This document shows, piece after piece, positions 29,852 to 41,463 of a DNA stretch of 64,000 nucleotides. Position numbers and translations under genes: made by a program. Every line of letters begins with the position of its first letter. The stretch's first letter is position 1. The notes beneath the pieces were generated by a model. It worked only from the letters and a program-made list of their open reading frames with translations. It ran no database searches and was not told where the DNA came from. The stretch comes from an uncultured Halomonas sp. GTDB lineage: Bacteria; Pseudomonadota; Gammaproteobacteria; Pseudomonadales; Halomonadaceae. The stretch is from assembly GCF_947493865.1 (NCBI RefSeq), contig NZ_CANLTC010000001.1:186001-250000 (forward strand). The letters run 5' to 3'.

Positions 29852-30912
29852 GCGATCACCCCCACTGCCTGCCAGGCCTCACGTATCGCGATGGACTCTC
29901 GGCTTGCGGAGCCAAAGCGACGCTCGGCGTTCTCGACGATCAAGGTAGCGAAGGTGGCAAAGTCGCTCTCCGGCATCAAGCGCGAATCCAGCAAGGTGTC
30001 ATACCAGACGAGGCCACAGGTCTCCCAGGCATACCCACCCAAAGCCATCGCCGCCAGATAGAAGGCATGATTGGGAATGCCGGAGTTGATATGCACCCCG
30101 CCGTTATCCGCTTCTGTTTCAACGAAGGCGTCCATGTGGGCAGGTTGAGGATCCTTGCCCAGGACCGGATCGTCGTAAGCCGTGCCAGGTGCCGCCATTG
30201 AGCGCAGCGCACGCCCCTGAACGCGCTCGGTCAACAGCTCCGCACCGATCAACCAGTCCGCCTCGGCAGCGGTCTGACCAAGATGATACTGCTCGGTCAG
30301 GCTACCGAAGACATCCGCAAGGGATTCGTTGAGCGCCCCGGATTGATAGGTATAGACAAGCCCCGCTTCCCGTTCGATGACACCATGGGCCAGTTCATGG
30401 CCCACCACGTCCAGTGCTTGGGTGAATCGATTGAAGAACTCGCCGTCACCGTCGCCGAATACCATCTGGGCGCCATTCCAGAAGGCATTTTCATAATCCC
30501 GGCCATAGTGCACCGTGCCCAGCAGCGGCATCCCCTGGTTATCGATGGAATTGCGCTCGAAGGCTTCCCAGAAGAACCGATAGGTCACCCCGAGCCAGCG
30601 ATAGGCTTCATCGACGGCGGGATCACCGGTCTCATCCTGCCCCTCTTCCCGTACCAGGGTGCCGGGCAGTACCTCTTGATAGTTGGCTGAGTAGATATAG
30701 CGGGCGACTTGTCCCGGGTGCGGGCTGCCCTGGGGCATGGCCATCGCACTGGCGACATCCGGCGTTCGTTGGGCCCGAAAGTAACGATCCACTTCGAGAG
30801 TACGCTGGGCACGGCTTTGAAGTTGCATATCGCTTCGAGACGAAGCGATACGTTCGAGAATGAAAGGTGGCATGAACCCGGGACGGGTTGAATTGAATTC
30901 CGGCTTGCTCAT
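29848..30912 (-). CDS. Protealysin-like M4 metalloprotease
   Basis: Thermolysin-family zinc protease of 354 residues. It has HELAH with the downstream ESLADVFGS glutamate as zinc ligand, and the late catalytic histidine in GGVHINSGIPNHAF. Instead of the long FTP/PepSY propeptide it has a short one of about 50 residues that begins PPFILERIA, the conserved precursor motif of protealysin-like enzymes. No signal peptide is visible. I chose the ATG at 30912; another ATG at 30918 is too close to the GAGG site. It is coupled by a 4-bp overlap to its emfourin inhibitor. Confidence 0.9.
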   Translation of the reverse strand: MSKPEFNSTRPGFMPPFILERIASSRSDMQLQSRAQRTLEVDRYFRAQRTPDVASAMAMPQGSPHPGQVARYIYSANYQEVLPGTLVREEGQDETGDPAVDEAYRWLGVTYRFFWEAFERNSIDNQGMPLLGTVHYGRDYENAFWNGAQMVFGDGDGEFFNRFTQALDVVGHELAHGVIEREAGLVYTYQSGALNESLADVFGSLTEQYHLGQTAAEADWLIGAELLTERVQGRALRSMAAPGTAYDDPVLGKDPQPAHMDAFVETEADNGGVHINSGIPNHAFYLAAMALGGYAWETCGLVWYDTLLDSRLMPESDFATFATLIVENAERRFGSASRESIAIREAWQAVGVIA

Positions 30913-31078
30913 CAGCATGATCCTCGTGGCAAACAATCGATACGGCTTCCCGCGCCGAGACTATTCATTTCGATGCGACTCGATACCATTGCCGAGAGTT
31001 CCCATGCTTTTTTACTGCTGACTTTTACTACTTATTCTTTCCTTTATTGCGACACGACTGGAGGTTCCTCCGTTTGTG

Positions 31079-32761
31079 CTATTGCTGCGGCAGCAACTCC
31101 GGAGCCGGCGCTTTCATCAAGGTCTCGATAGCGCCCAACGATGCGACTTCCCTGCCCTTGTACACCTTTGGCGTAGGGCTGATTACAGCGATCTGCAAAG
31201 GCACACCATTCTTATCGAGACGCTGAATCCAGCCATGTACCCCTGTCGAAAAACGCGCCAGGCTGCCGATGGGATGCAAGCCGAAGTGTCGAATATAGCG
31301 CTGTACCCAGACGCTATCGTAAAGCGCATCATTGATCAGCAGATGGCGATAGATCTCTTCCATCGACCAGACCGGGCGATCCGGACGCGGACGACTCATG
31401 GCGTCGATGGCGTCGACCACCATCGCCATGCGACTCAAGGTCGAGAGCTCACCGCCCTTGAGTTGTCGTGGATAACCACTGCCATCGAGACGCTCGTTGA
31501 TCTCGCCGATGATGCTCTGAACGACCTGAGGTTCGAGCCAGCGGCAGTTTATCAGGCGTTCGCGAATCATCGTCACGTGGGCAGCGAGCTGCTCGCGCTG
31601 CTGCTGATCGAAGCTCGAGCTTTCGAGAAGGCTGTCGGGTAATAGCACCTTGCCCAGACCGTGCACCATGGCCGTGGCGACTACGGCCTTGAGCAACTTG
31701 CGAGGTATATCCCGGGAGCCGGCCAGATCCGCGAGACGAATCGCAACGCTCAATCCATGCTGTACCGGCAAAGGATCGCGGTGCAGGCAAACGATAGCGA
31801 ACAGCAGGGCATCCCGATCCTCCTCAAGCAGACTCAACAGCTTGTCGCTGTGGCTGGATAACAGGGTGCTATCGATCGTTTCACCCTGTTGCAGTTGGAT
31901 CATCTGACCATTGAGATAGTCGGCTATCTTGGCAAGTCGCCGAGCCATGGGCGTCGCATACTCCGCCCGGGGACGCCGGGAAGGCGGTGCCTGTGTCTGC
32001 CTCGAGGCCGCCTGAAACAACGTTGAAGGACTCAGGGTATTATCCGTCGATGGGGCAGACTTGCGCGCCCTTTCCCGCTCGATCTCCTTGACCAGAAACC
32101 AGATCAAGCGCTCGAATTTCGGTGTCATCATGCTGAATTCACAGCCAACGAGCGCACGCTTCCAGTTGCTATCCGTATGCACATGCCGGATTTCGCTACG
32201 AATGGCAAAGTTTTCCCCGTTGGGGAAGACTGCCTCGAGACGAGACAATATCTGCCCCGAGCGCAGCTTGACTGCATCATTCAAGGGAATTTCAAGCAGA
32301 CACCCCCCCAGGGAAAGATTCGACAATCGACCGGTCAGCGGCCTTTGTTGCCCTTCAATCTCGATTGTCACGGCAACCTTCATGTTCGCATCCAGCTCGG
32401 CACGAAAGGCATTGCGCCGATGCCAGACATCGAGCCAATCAGGGTATGCACTGCCGAATCGCAGCCGCCCGGGCACGTCGTTGAGAGGTTCAGCAATCAA
32501 GGGTGGCGTCGTCACCATCGCACCGTGGGCTTGCCCGGTCAGGCGAAAGGCGCGCTGGGCCGCCAACGCGCCGGCAACGTCCGGTGACGCCGTCACATCG
32601 ACGAGCAATCGTTCGCCGACGATCACATCCACCAGCAAGACATTGGCCGGTGTCATCATCTGCTCATCGAAGGTAAGCAACACCGAACCAGGGTGACTCA
32701 TGGCGTCCAGCAGCTTTTCCATTTCGCCGGCGTGCTCGACCCGGGAAGGCGCTTCATTCAT
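31079..32761 (-). CDS. PilZ c-di-GMP receptor fused to a degenerate HD-GYP domain
   Basis: A 560-residue protein with a YcgR-like N-terminal domain (about 15-105) and a PilZ domain (about 115-220). The PilZ domain has both binding motifs, RNAFR (RxxxR) and NLSLGG (NxSxxG), so c-di-GMP binding is likely. The C-terminal half (about 330-480) follows the HD-GYP fold, but the HD pair reads HG in VHGLGKVLLP and the HHE motif reads INE in INERLDGSGYP. It keeps GYP but probably lacks phosphodiesterase activity. No membrane segment is seen. It is the last gene of the leftward serB block. Its partner is unknown. Confidence 0.85.
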   Translation of the reverse strand: MNEAPSRVEHAGEMEKLLDAMSHPGSVLLTFDEQMMTPANVLLVDVIVGERLLVDVTASPDVAGALAAQRAFRLTGQAHGAMVTTPPLIAEPLNDVPGRLRFGSAYPDWLDVWHRRNAFRAELDANMKVAVTIEIEGQQRPLTGRLSNLSLGGCLLEIPLNDAVKLRSGQILSRLEAVFPNGENFAIRSEIRHVHTDSNWKRALVGCEFSMMTPKFERLIWFLVKEIERERARKSAPSTDNTLSPSTLFQAASRQTQAPPSRRPRAEYATPMARRLAKIADYLNGQMIQLQQGETIDSTLLSSHSDKLLSLLEEDRDALLFAIVCLHRDPLPVQHGLSVAIRLADLAGSRDIPRKLLKAVVATAMVHGLGKVLLPDSLLESSSFDQQQREQLAAHVTMIRERLINCRWLEPQVVQSIIGEINERLDGSGYPRQLKGGELSTLSRMAMVVDAIDAMSRPRPDRPVWSMEEIYRHLLINDALYDSVWVQRYIRHFGLHPIGSLARFSTGVHGWIQRLDKNGVPLQIAVISPTPKVYKGREVASLGAIETLMKAPAPELLPQQ

Positions 32762-32835
32762 CGATTCCACTCTCTATTTCATCCTGCAGATACCGGCATA
32801 CACTTGGTCCGCAACGCGTCATGGCATCATGTCTG

Positions 32836-33804
32836 TCAGTCACGTCCTGCAGTACCGGGTATGTGCTTGTCCTGTAGATCATCCTGGCGGTGCCCCAGCA
32901 GATACAGCATCGCGTCCAGTCCCAGTAGCGAGATCGATTGTCGGGCCTGACGCCGTACCAGCGGCTTGGCGCGGTAGGCGATGCCCAGCCCCGCGACCCC
33001 AAGCATCTTCAGATCGTTGGCACCATCGCCCACGGCGACGGTTTGCTCCAGCCTCAGCCCTTCCCGCTTTGCGATATCCTGCAATAACATGGCCTTTCGC
33101 TCGGCATCGACGATCGGCTCCTGCACCTCGCCGGTCACTCGACCATTTTCGATCACCAGCTCGTTGGCATGAATTTCATCGAAACCCAGCCTGTTCTTTA
33201 GATAGCCTGCAAAATAGCTAAACCCACCGGACAGAATCACGGTGTGGTAACCCAACCGCTTGAGATGTGTCATCAAGCGCTCCACTCCGTCCATCAGCGG
33301 CAGATTGTCGGCGATTTCGACGAGTACCCTTTCATCGAGCCCCTTGAGCTTCGCCATGCGCTCGCGAAAGCTCTGCTTGAAATCCAGCTCGCCTCGCATG
33401 GCACGCTCGGTAATCGCCGCCACCTCTTCAAACACGCCGTGGCGACGCGCCAACTCGTCGATGACCTCGGCCTTGATCAAGGTCGAATCCATGTCGAAGC
33501 AGACCAGACGCCGCTGATGGCGCCAGCTGGAATCTTCCTGAACGGCGATATCCACCTGCCGCATGGCTCCCAACGCCAGGGCTTTCTCGCGCAGCGATTC
33601 GATATCGACATCATCACTCTGCAATCGAAATTCAATACAGGCGCCGTGAGGCGGTATCCCCCCTTCCAGCGACTCGCGACCGGCAAGCCAGTCACGTTGC
33701 TCGACGCGCAACCCTTGATCCGCGATCAGTTCATCGACCTCAGTAATAACATCGGCAGAAAGGCGCGGTGCCAATAGGGTCAAGATCAACGACTGTGGTG
33801 TCAT
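32836..33804 (-). CDS. serB: Phosphoserine phosphatase
   Basis: HAD-family enzyme for the last step of serine synthesis. The 322-residue protein has an N-terminal ACT-like regulatory region (about 1-95) and the catalytic motifs DMDSTLI (DxDST nucleophile), VILSGGFSYF and GDGANDLKML. The ATG at 33804 is 7 bp after the parC stop, so it is transcribed with parC; an upstream in-frame ATG would lie inside parC. Length is typical of Pseudomonas-type SerB. Confidence 0.96.
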   Translation of the reverse strand: MTPQSLILTLLAPRLSADVITEVDELIADQGLRVEQRDWLAGRESLEGGIPPHGACIEFRLQSDDVDIESLREKALALGAMRQVDIAVQEDSSWRHQRRLVCFDMDSTLIKAEVIDELARRHGVFEEVAAITERAMRGELDFKQSFRERMAKLKGLDERVLVEIADNLPLMDGVERLMTHLKRLGYHTVILSGGFSYFAGYLKNRLGFDEIHANELVIENGRVTGEVQEPIVDAERKAMLLQDIAKREGLRLEQTVAVGDGANDLKMLGVAGLGIAYRAKPLVRRQARQSISLLGLDAMLYLLGHRQDDLQDKHIPGTAGRD

Positions 33805-33811
33805 AAGCGTT

Positions 33812-36061
33812 CTATTCCGCCTCCAGCCATTCGACTTTCTGGAAGCCTCGCGGCAACTTGCTGCCGCGCCGCCCTCGCTCACCGGCATAATAGGCTAGAT
33901 CATTCGGCTTCAATGTCAGCTTGCGCTTGCCTGCGTGAATCACCAGGGACGCGCCTTCTGGCAATACCACCAGATCACGCACGAACTCCTCTCGTCGCGC
34001 CGCCCGGGCACCGGGAATATCGATCATCTTGCTGCCCTTGCCCTTGCTCATTTCGGGTAACTGATCGAGCCCGAACAGCAGCATGCGCCCCTCGTTGGAG
34101 ACCAGCGCAACACGCGCTCCTTCGTCTTCCGGTAGCCGTTGTGGAGAAAGCACGTTACACCCCTTGGGCGGTGACAGGGCTGCCTTACCGGACTTGTTCT
34201 TGCCGGTCAGATCCTCGAGCTTGACGATGAACCCATAGCCGCCATCCGAGGCCAGCAGATAGCGGCTCTCAGGAGGCGCCAGCATCAAGCCAACCATCTG
34301 CGCACCGGCACCGGGATTGATGCGACCGGTGATCGGCTCGCCTTGACTGCGGGCGCTGGGTAGATTGTGCGCGGCCAGGGTATAGGCACGGCCGCTGTCG
34401 TCGAGCAGCACCAAGGGCTGGTTGGTCTTGCCCCGGGCCGCCAGCTGAAAGCGGTCCCCCGCCTTGAAGCCTAACCCTGCCGGATCGATCTCGTGACCCT
34501 TGGCGCTGCGAATCCAGCCCTTCTCCGAGAGTACGACGGTAATCGGATCGGCGCCCATCAATTCGACCTCGGACAATGCCCGGGCCTCTTCCCTTTCGAC
34601 AATCGGCGAACGACGGGCATCGCCATGCTCCTTGCCCGCCTCCCGCAGCTCCTGTTCGATCAGATCGGTCAGGGCATTGTCGTCGCCCAGCAGCTTCTTC
34701 AGGCGCTTGCGCTCCGCCTTGAGTTCGTCCTGCTCGCCGCGGATCTTCATCTCCTCGAGCTTGGCCAGGTGGCGCAAACGAAGCTCGAGAATGGCTTCGG
34801 CCTGCCGATCCGACAGATCGAAGGCCGCGATCAGCGCGGGCTTGGGCTCGTCCTCCTCGCGGATGATGCGGATTACTTCGTCAAGATTGAGATACGCCGC
34901 CAGCAAGCCTTCGAGAATATGCAGACGATCCTCGACCTTGCCAAGGCGATGCTCGAGACGCCGACGTACCGTGGCCCGCCGGTACGTCAGCCATTCACCG
35001 AGCATATCCGGCAGCGGCATCACTCGTGGACGCCCGTCGAGGCCGATGATATTGAGATTGACCCGCACGCTCTTCTCGAGATCCGTGGTGGCGAACAGGT
35101 GCGCCATCAGCCCTTCGATATCGATACGGTTCGAGCGGGGTTCGATGACTAGCCGGGTGGGGTTTTCATGGGTCGATTCGTCCCGCAGGTCGGCGACCAT
35201 GGGCAGTTTCTTGGCCTGCATCTGGGCGGCGATCTGCTCCAATACCTTGGAGCCACTGACCTGATAGGGCACCGCGGTGACGATCACATTGCCGTCTTCC
35301 AGGGTATAGCGGGCCCGCAACTTGACCGACCCACGGCCGACCTCATAGAGCTTGGCCAGATCCTCCCGAGAGGAGATGATCTCCGCCTCGGTGGGAAAGT
35401 CTGGCGCCGGCACGTACTTGAGAAGATCGCCGACGCTTGCCTCGGGGTGACGCAGCAGATGGCAGGTCGCCTCCACCACTTCGCTGACGTTGTGGGGTGG
35501 AATGTCCGTGGCCATGCCCACGGCAATACCCGTGGCACCGTTGAGCAGCACATGGGGCAAACGCGCCGGCAGCACCGCTGGCTCGTTCATGGTGCCGTCG
35601 AAGTTGGGCATCCAGTCCACGGTACCCTGGCCCAGCTCGGCCAACAGCACCTCGGAGAACTTCGACAGGCGCGCCTCGGTGTAGCGCATCGCCGCAAACG
35701 ACTTGGGGTCGTCCGGGCTGCCCCAGTTGCCCTGGCCATCCACCAGCGGGTAGCGATAGCTGAAGGACTGGGCCATCAGCACCATGGCTTCGTAGCAGGC
35801 GCTGTCGCCATGCGGATGGAACTTGCCCAGCACGTCGCCGACGGTACGCGCCGACTTCTTGTACTTGGCATTGGCGGTCAGCGACAGCTCGCGCATGGCG
35901 TAGATGATGCGTCGCTGTACCGGCTTCATGCCGTCGCCGATATGGGGCAAGGCACGGTCGAGAATCACGTACATCGAGTAGTCGAGATACGCCTTCTCGG
36001 TGTATTCGCGAAGGGAGAGACGTTCGACGTCGCCCTCTTCCACATGAACATCTATGGTCAT
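33812..36061 (-). CDS. parC: DNA topoisomerase IV subunit A
   Basis: Catalytic subunit of the decatenating type-IIA topoisomerase. The 749-residue protein has the quinolone-region segment [20 protein letters not shown] and the active-site tyrosine in [11 protein letters not shown]. Its C-terminal domain has fewer beta-pinwheel blades than GyrA and no full GyrA box, supporting ParC over GyrA. I chose the ATG at 36061, giving [20 protein letters not shown]. In-frame codons upstream run into a palindromic repeat between parE and parC. The serine at the usual resistance position (HGDSACYE) is wild-type. Confidence 0.97.
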   Translation of the reverse strand: MTIDVHVEEGDVERLSLREYTEKAYLDYSMYVILDRALPHIGDGMKPVQRRIIYAMRELSLTANAKYKKSARTVGDVLGKFHPHGDSACYEAMVLMAQSFSYRYPLVDGQGNWGSPDDPKSFAAMRYTEARLSKFSEVLLAELGQGTVDWMPNFDGTMNEPAVLPARLPHVLLNGATGIAVGMATDIPPHNVSEVVEATCHLLRHPEASVGDLLKYVPAPDFPTEAEIISSREDLAKLYEVGRGSVKLRARYTLEDGNVIVTAVPYQVSGSKVLEQIAAQMQAKKLPMVADLRDESTHENPTRLVIEPRSNRIDIEGLMAHLFATTDLEKSVRVNLNIIGLDGRPRVMPLPDMLGEWLTYRRATVRRRLEHRLGKVEDRLHILEGLLAAYLNLDEVIRIIREEDEPKPALIAAFDLSDRQAEAILELRLRHLAKLEEMKIRGEQDELKAERKRLKKLLGDDNALTDLIEQELREAGKEHGDARRSPIVEREEARALSEVELMGADPITVVLSEKGWIRSAKGHEIDPAGLGFKAGDRFQLAARGKTNQPLVLLDDSGRAYTLAAHNLPSARSQGEPITGRINPGAGAQMVGLMLAPPESRYLLASDGGYGFIVKLEDLTGKNKSGKAALSPPKGCNVLSPQRLPEDEGARVALVSNEGRMLLFGLDQLPEMSKGKGSKMIDIPGARAARREEFVRDLVVLPEGASLVIHAGKRKLTLKPNDLAYYAGERGRRGSKLPRGFQKVEWLEAE

Positions 36062-36125
36062 TGCTATATGCCCTTGGTCAGGGTGTCTAGAAGTCGCTAG
36101 CGGCCAATGTGCGGCTATTCCGGCA

Positions 36126-36208
36126 ACAGGTCTACGCGAAGGCGCTGTGAACCCATCCCTGGGCGCTACATTTGCCATCCATGGCAAATGACCTTCGCTG
36201 CGACCTGT
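36126..36208. repeat. Nested palindromic element with NGGA-loop hairpins (copy 3)
   Basis: An outer inverted repeat (ACAGGTC-tac-GCGAAGG at 36126-36142 against CCTTCGC-tgc-GACCTGT at 36192-36208) encloses two hairpins. These are CCCA-TCCC-TGGG (36152-36163) and CATTTGCCA-TCCA-TGGCAAATG (36169-36190). On the minus strand, which is the sense of parE-parC, the loops read GGGA and TGGA. The element fills much of the 228-bp parE-parC gap, and no gene is seen there. Confidence 0.75.
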
Positions 36209-36289
36209 CCCCGGCGCCGCTTAGGTATGCGCCATATATCAAATTCAACGTTAGTCAGAGAACATAGGCGAACGCAGGCATGTTCCAGT

Positions 36290-38173
<1,884 letters not shown>

Positions 38174-38253
38174 TTATCCAGAGTGCTGTCGACGTTGACT
38201 AGGGTTATCGGCAAGGATGCCTCAATATTGATATCAGGATTCAGATATATGCC

Positions 38254-38880
38254 TCATGAATAGGGTTTCAAGCAATGCCCACCCTGGGCGAATATCGCCG
38301 GCAAGTGTTTCCCGATACGGCTGAAACCGTGATCGCCACCGGGCTCGATCAAGGTGCGACAGCCCGCATAGGCCTTGAAGGCATCGCGGCAATCCAGGGT
38401 CTCATCGGCAGTTCCCAGTAGCAGCAGATAGCGTCCCGGGCTTACGCGTGGCGGCACCAACCTTGCAAGTTCTTCGCCATGAGAGGCATCCACCGTGAAG
38501 TGTTCACCGGTATAGTCGTTGACGAATTCCGTACCCAGCAGATTATCGATCAAATGTGCCGGACGCACCGCCGGATTGAGCAGTACCGCGGCAAGATCGA
38601 AGCGTTCCGCCAGGCAAGAGGCCAGAAACCCGCCCATGGAACTACCCACCACCAGGGTGTTAGAACCCAGCGCTTCCAGTGCCGCCTGAGCGGCTTCGAA
38701 CGCAGCTTGCGGGCGCTGGGGCAATTGCGGTGTAACACAGGGCAGCGACTCCCCCCGATGGACGATCCGCTTGCAGGCAGCCCGTATCAATTGCGCCTTG
38801 GGCGATTCGCTGCCGCTGTTGAAACCGTGCAGATAGAGCACGGCGTCCACCGGAGAGCGCGTTTCCTGAAGGCTCAGCAT
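38254..38880 (-). CDS. yqiA: YqiA-family alpha/beta-hydrolase (esterase)
   Basis: A 208-residue alpha/beta-hydrolase with the oxyanion segment YLHGFNSGSESPKA, nucleophile elbow GSSMGGF, acid in LGTADETLD and catalytic histidine in PGGDHGFSR. E. coli YqiA, an esterase that acts on short acyl and CoA thioesters in vitro, is encoded directly upstream of parE, and the same arrangement is seen here. The physiological substrate is unknown. It lies 28 bp downstream of pgi. Confidence 0.9.
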   Translation of the reverse strand: MLSLQETRSPVDAVLYLHGFNSGSESPKAQLIRAACKRIVHRGESLPCVTPQLPQRPQAAFEAAQAALEALGSNTLVVGSSMGGFLASCLAERFDLAAVLLNPAVRPAHLIDNLLGTEFVNDYTGEHFTVDASHGEELARLVPPRVSPGRYLLLLGTADETLDCRDAFKAYAGCRTLIEPGGDHGFSRIGKHLPAIFAQGGHCLKPYS

Positions 38881-38908
38881 ACCGCAAAACCTGTACGAAC
38901 AGACAGTA

Positions 38909-40579
38909 TCAAATAGTATCTTCCGTACGCCATACCGCCTCGATCAAGCCTCGGCTGGACGCATCGAGAGATTCAACCCCTTCATGGGACGCCAGTATCT
39001 GTTCCGTCTGGGTGGCGATCTTCTTGCCCAGCTCCACCCCCCACTGATCGAAGGGATTGATGTCCCAGATGGTCGCCTGCACGAACACCTTGTGTTCATA
39101 AAGGGCGATCAACGCCCCCAGGGTTTCGGGAGTAAGGCGCTCGAGCAGCAACGTGGTAGAGGGCTGGTTGCCTTGATAACGCTTGTGGCTGGGGCGCGGG
39201 CCGTCATCATCGATGGCGTCGTCACCCAGCATCAGCAGGCGTGACTGGGCGAAGCAGTTGGCCAGGGTCAGACGGTGCTGAACCTTCAAATGCTGGCGGG
39301 TCGCCTCGTCCTCGACCTGATCGTAGCGCCGCATCGGAGCGATGAAATCGCACTCCACCGCCTGGGTGCCCTGGTGCAGTAGCTGGTAGAACGCGTGCTG
39401 GGCATTGGGTCCCAACTGCCCCCAGAGTACCGGACAGGTGGAGTAGTGAACCTTCTCGCCGTCGTTGGTCACGGACTTGCCGTTGGATTCCATCTCGAGC
39501 TGCTCGAGATAGCTTGCGAAGAACTCCAGGCGGCCATCGTAGGGCAGGATCGAGTGCGCGCGAATATCCAGAAAATTGACGTTCCAGATACCCGCCAGGG
39601 CCAGCAGCACCGGCAGGTTGTCGGCAAGCTCAGCGGTGGCGAAATGGCGATCCATGGCATGGGCGCCGCTCAGCAAGGCGCGGAAATTGTCCATGCCGAC
39701 GGTCAGGGCGATGGGCAGACCGATAGCGCCCCATAAAGAGTAGCGCCCACCGACCCACTCCCAGAACTCCAGCTGGTTGGCTTCACTGATGCCCCATTCG
39801 CACATCTTTTCCGGGCTGGCGGAGACGCCGATGAAGTGCTGACGCATCACCAGCGCCTTGTCGTTGTCGTTGCGCCCCAGATGCCCTAGCAGCCAATCCC
39901 GGGCGGTACGCGCATTGGAGAGGGTATCGATGGTGGTGAAGGACTTCGACGAGAGCACGAACAGGGTGGTCTCGGGGCTGAGACGCTCCAGATAATCCGC
40001 AAGCTGGGAGCCATCCATGGTGGAAGCGAAATGCACCTCCACAGGATGCACATCGCGAAGCTGATAGTCCGCCAGGGCGTGAGTCACCATCAAGGGTCCC
40101 AGATCCGAGCCGCCTACCCCCAGGTTGACCACGTCGGTAATCGCCTTGCCGGTGGCGCCCCGCCATTGACCGGACAGAAACTTTTCGACCATCATCTCCA
40201 TGTGATCAAGGGTCTTGTGCACCGCGGGAACGACATCCTCCCCTTCCACCTCGAGTCGCGCATCCAACGGCAGGCGCAGGGCGGTATGCAGTGCCGGACG
40301 GTCCTCCGAATGATTGACCCGCTCGCCGGCAAGCAATCGCTTGATCGCCCCGGGCACGTCGGCGGCCCGGGCCAGCTCCAGTAGTTTATCCAGGGTCTCG
40401 GTGCGCCAGCGCTGCTTGGAAAGATCCAGCATCAACCCCGCGGCCTGGCGCGAGAAATCACCGTGACGACTTTGCGACTCGTTGAACAACTCCTTGAGAT
40501 GGGTCTCACCCATGGCATCGGCGTGCTCCTTGAGTGCCTGCCAGGCAGTTTGACGATCGATCCGGGTTCTTGAAGTCAT
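38909..40579 (-). CDS. pgi: Glucose-6-phosphate isomerase
   Basis: Interconverts glucose-6-phosphate and fructose-6-phosphate. The 556-residue protein contains the family signature GGRYSLWGAIGLPIALTVG and the second motif around GVELGKKIATQ. The segment NLGVGGSDLGPLM binds the phosphate. I chose the ATG at 40579, which lies 9 nt after GGAG; the TTG just before it is possible. It heads the leftward pgi-yqiA-parE-parC-serB block. Confidence 0.97.
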   Translation of the reverse strand: MTSRTRIDRQTAWQALKEHADAMGETHLKELFNESQSRHGDFSRQAAGLMLDLSKQRWRTETLDKLLELARAADVPGAIKRLLAGERVNHSEDRPALHTALRLPLDARLEVEGEDVVPAVHKTLDHMEMMVEKFLSGQWRGATGKAITDVVNLGVGGSDLGPLMVTHALADYQLRDVHPVEVHFASTMDGSQLADYLERLSPETTLFVLSSKSFTTIDTLSNARTARDWLLGHLGRNDNDKALVMRQHFIGVSASPEKMCEWGISEANQLEFWEWVGGRYSLWGAIGLPIALTVGMDNFRALLSGAHAMDRHFATAELADNLPVLLALAGIWNVNFLDIRAHSILPYDGRLEFFASYLEQLEMESNGKSVTNDGEKVHYSTCPVLWGQLGPNAQHAFYQLLHQGTQAVECDFIAPMRRYDQVEDEATRQHLKVQHRLTLANCFAQSRLLMLGDDAIDDDGPRPSHKRYQGNQPSTTLLLERLTPETLGALIALYEHKVFVQATIWDINPFDQWGVELGKKIATQTEQILASHEGVESLDASSRGLIEAVWRTEDTI

Positions 40580-40718
40580 CAAGCATCTCTCCTTGAAAGC
40601 AAAGTCATAGGGTGTCGTTTATTACATCGGCAAAAGTGTTCGCGAGTGCAACATTACCAAACCCCACGTAAAATAGTGGCACTGCATGCTGCCCACCATT
40701 TAATTGATTGCGATTTCC

Positions 40719-41459
40719 ATGAGTTCTGCATCTTACCGTGACGCGGTCTTTACCACACCCCTCGACCGGATTGCCTCGTTTTCCTTCGATGAACGGGTCG
40801 TGGCCTGCTTTCCCGATATGATCCGCCGCTCCGTGCCCGGCTACGGGCAGATTCTCGGCATGTTCGGGGTCATCGCCGAGCGCCATTTACGCCAGGGCGG
40901 CCATGTCTACGATCTGGGTTGCTCTCTAGGTGCCGTCGGTCTGGCACTGGCGGGGCGTTTGCCGCCGGAAGCCTTCACCCTCACCGGTGTCGATCTCTCC
41001 CCGGCCATGGTCGAGCGCGCTCGCGCTACATTGGGTGAAGAGTGCCCTGAACATCGGATCGAGATCATGGAAGGCGATATCCGCCATATCGATTACCGGC
41101 CTGCGGCGATGATCGTGCTGAATTTCACCCTGCAATTTCTGCCGCCGGCGGATCGGGATGCGGTGATCGGCAAGCTGTTCGAGGCACTCGAGCCTGGCGG
41201 CGTGCTGGTATTGTCGGAGAAGATCGTCGCCGCGGACGAGCAGGAAAATGCCTGGCTGGTGGAGCGCTATCACGACTTCAAGCGCGCCAATGGCTACAGC
41301 GATCTGGAAATCAGCCAGAAGCGCACCGCTTTGGAGAACGTGTTGGTACCGGACACCCTGGAGGCTCACCATGCCCGCCTGTCGCGCGCCGGTTTTACAC
41401 GGGTAAGCACCTGGTTTCAGTATCTGAATTTCGCCTCGATGATCGCGTTCAAGGAGTAA
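40719..41459 (+). CDS. cmoA: Carboxy-S-adenosyl-L-methionine synthase
   Basis: CmoA uses prephenate and SAM to make carboxy-SAM, the donor for cmo5U34 in tRNA wobble positions. The 246-residue protein has the SAM motif [16 protein letters not shown] and the segment [25 protein letters not shown] chose the ATG at 40719 ([11 protein letters not shown]); upstream in-frame codons start with TTG. The next gene, cmoB, starts four bases after the stop, so they form an operon. Confidence 0.97.
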   Translation: MSSASYRDAVFTTPLDRIASFSFDERVVACFPDMIRRSVPGYGQILGMFGVIAERHLRQGGHVYDLGCSLGAVGLALAGRLPPEAFTLTGVDLSPAMVERARATLGEECPEHRIEIMEGDIRHIDYRPAAMIVLNFTLQFLPPADRDAVIGKLFEALEPGGVLVLSEKIVAADEQENAWLVERYHDFKRANGYSDLEISQKRTALENVLVPDTLEAHHARLSRAGFTRVSTWFQYLNFASMIAFKE

Positions 41460-41463
41460 GCCC

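Noticed and set aside
35168..36100. 310-codon plus-strand frame opposite parC
   Set aside because: Antisense to the conserved parC N-terminal half; the histidine- and glycine-rich translation is typical of a shadow frame.
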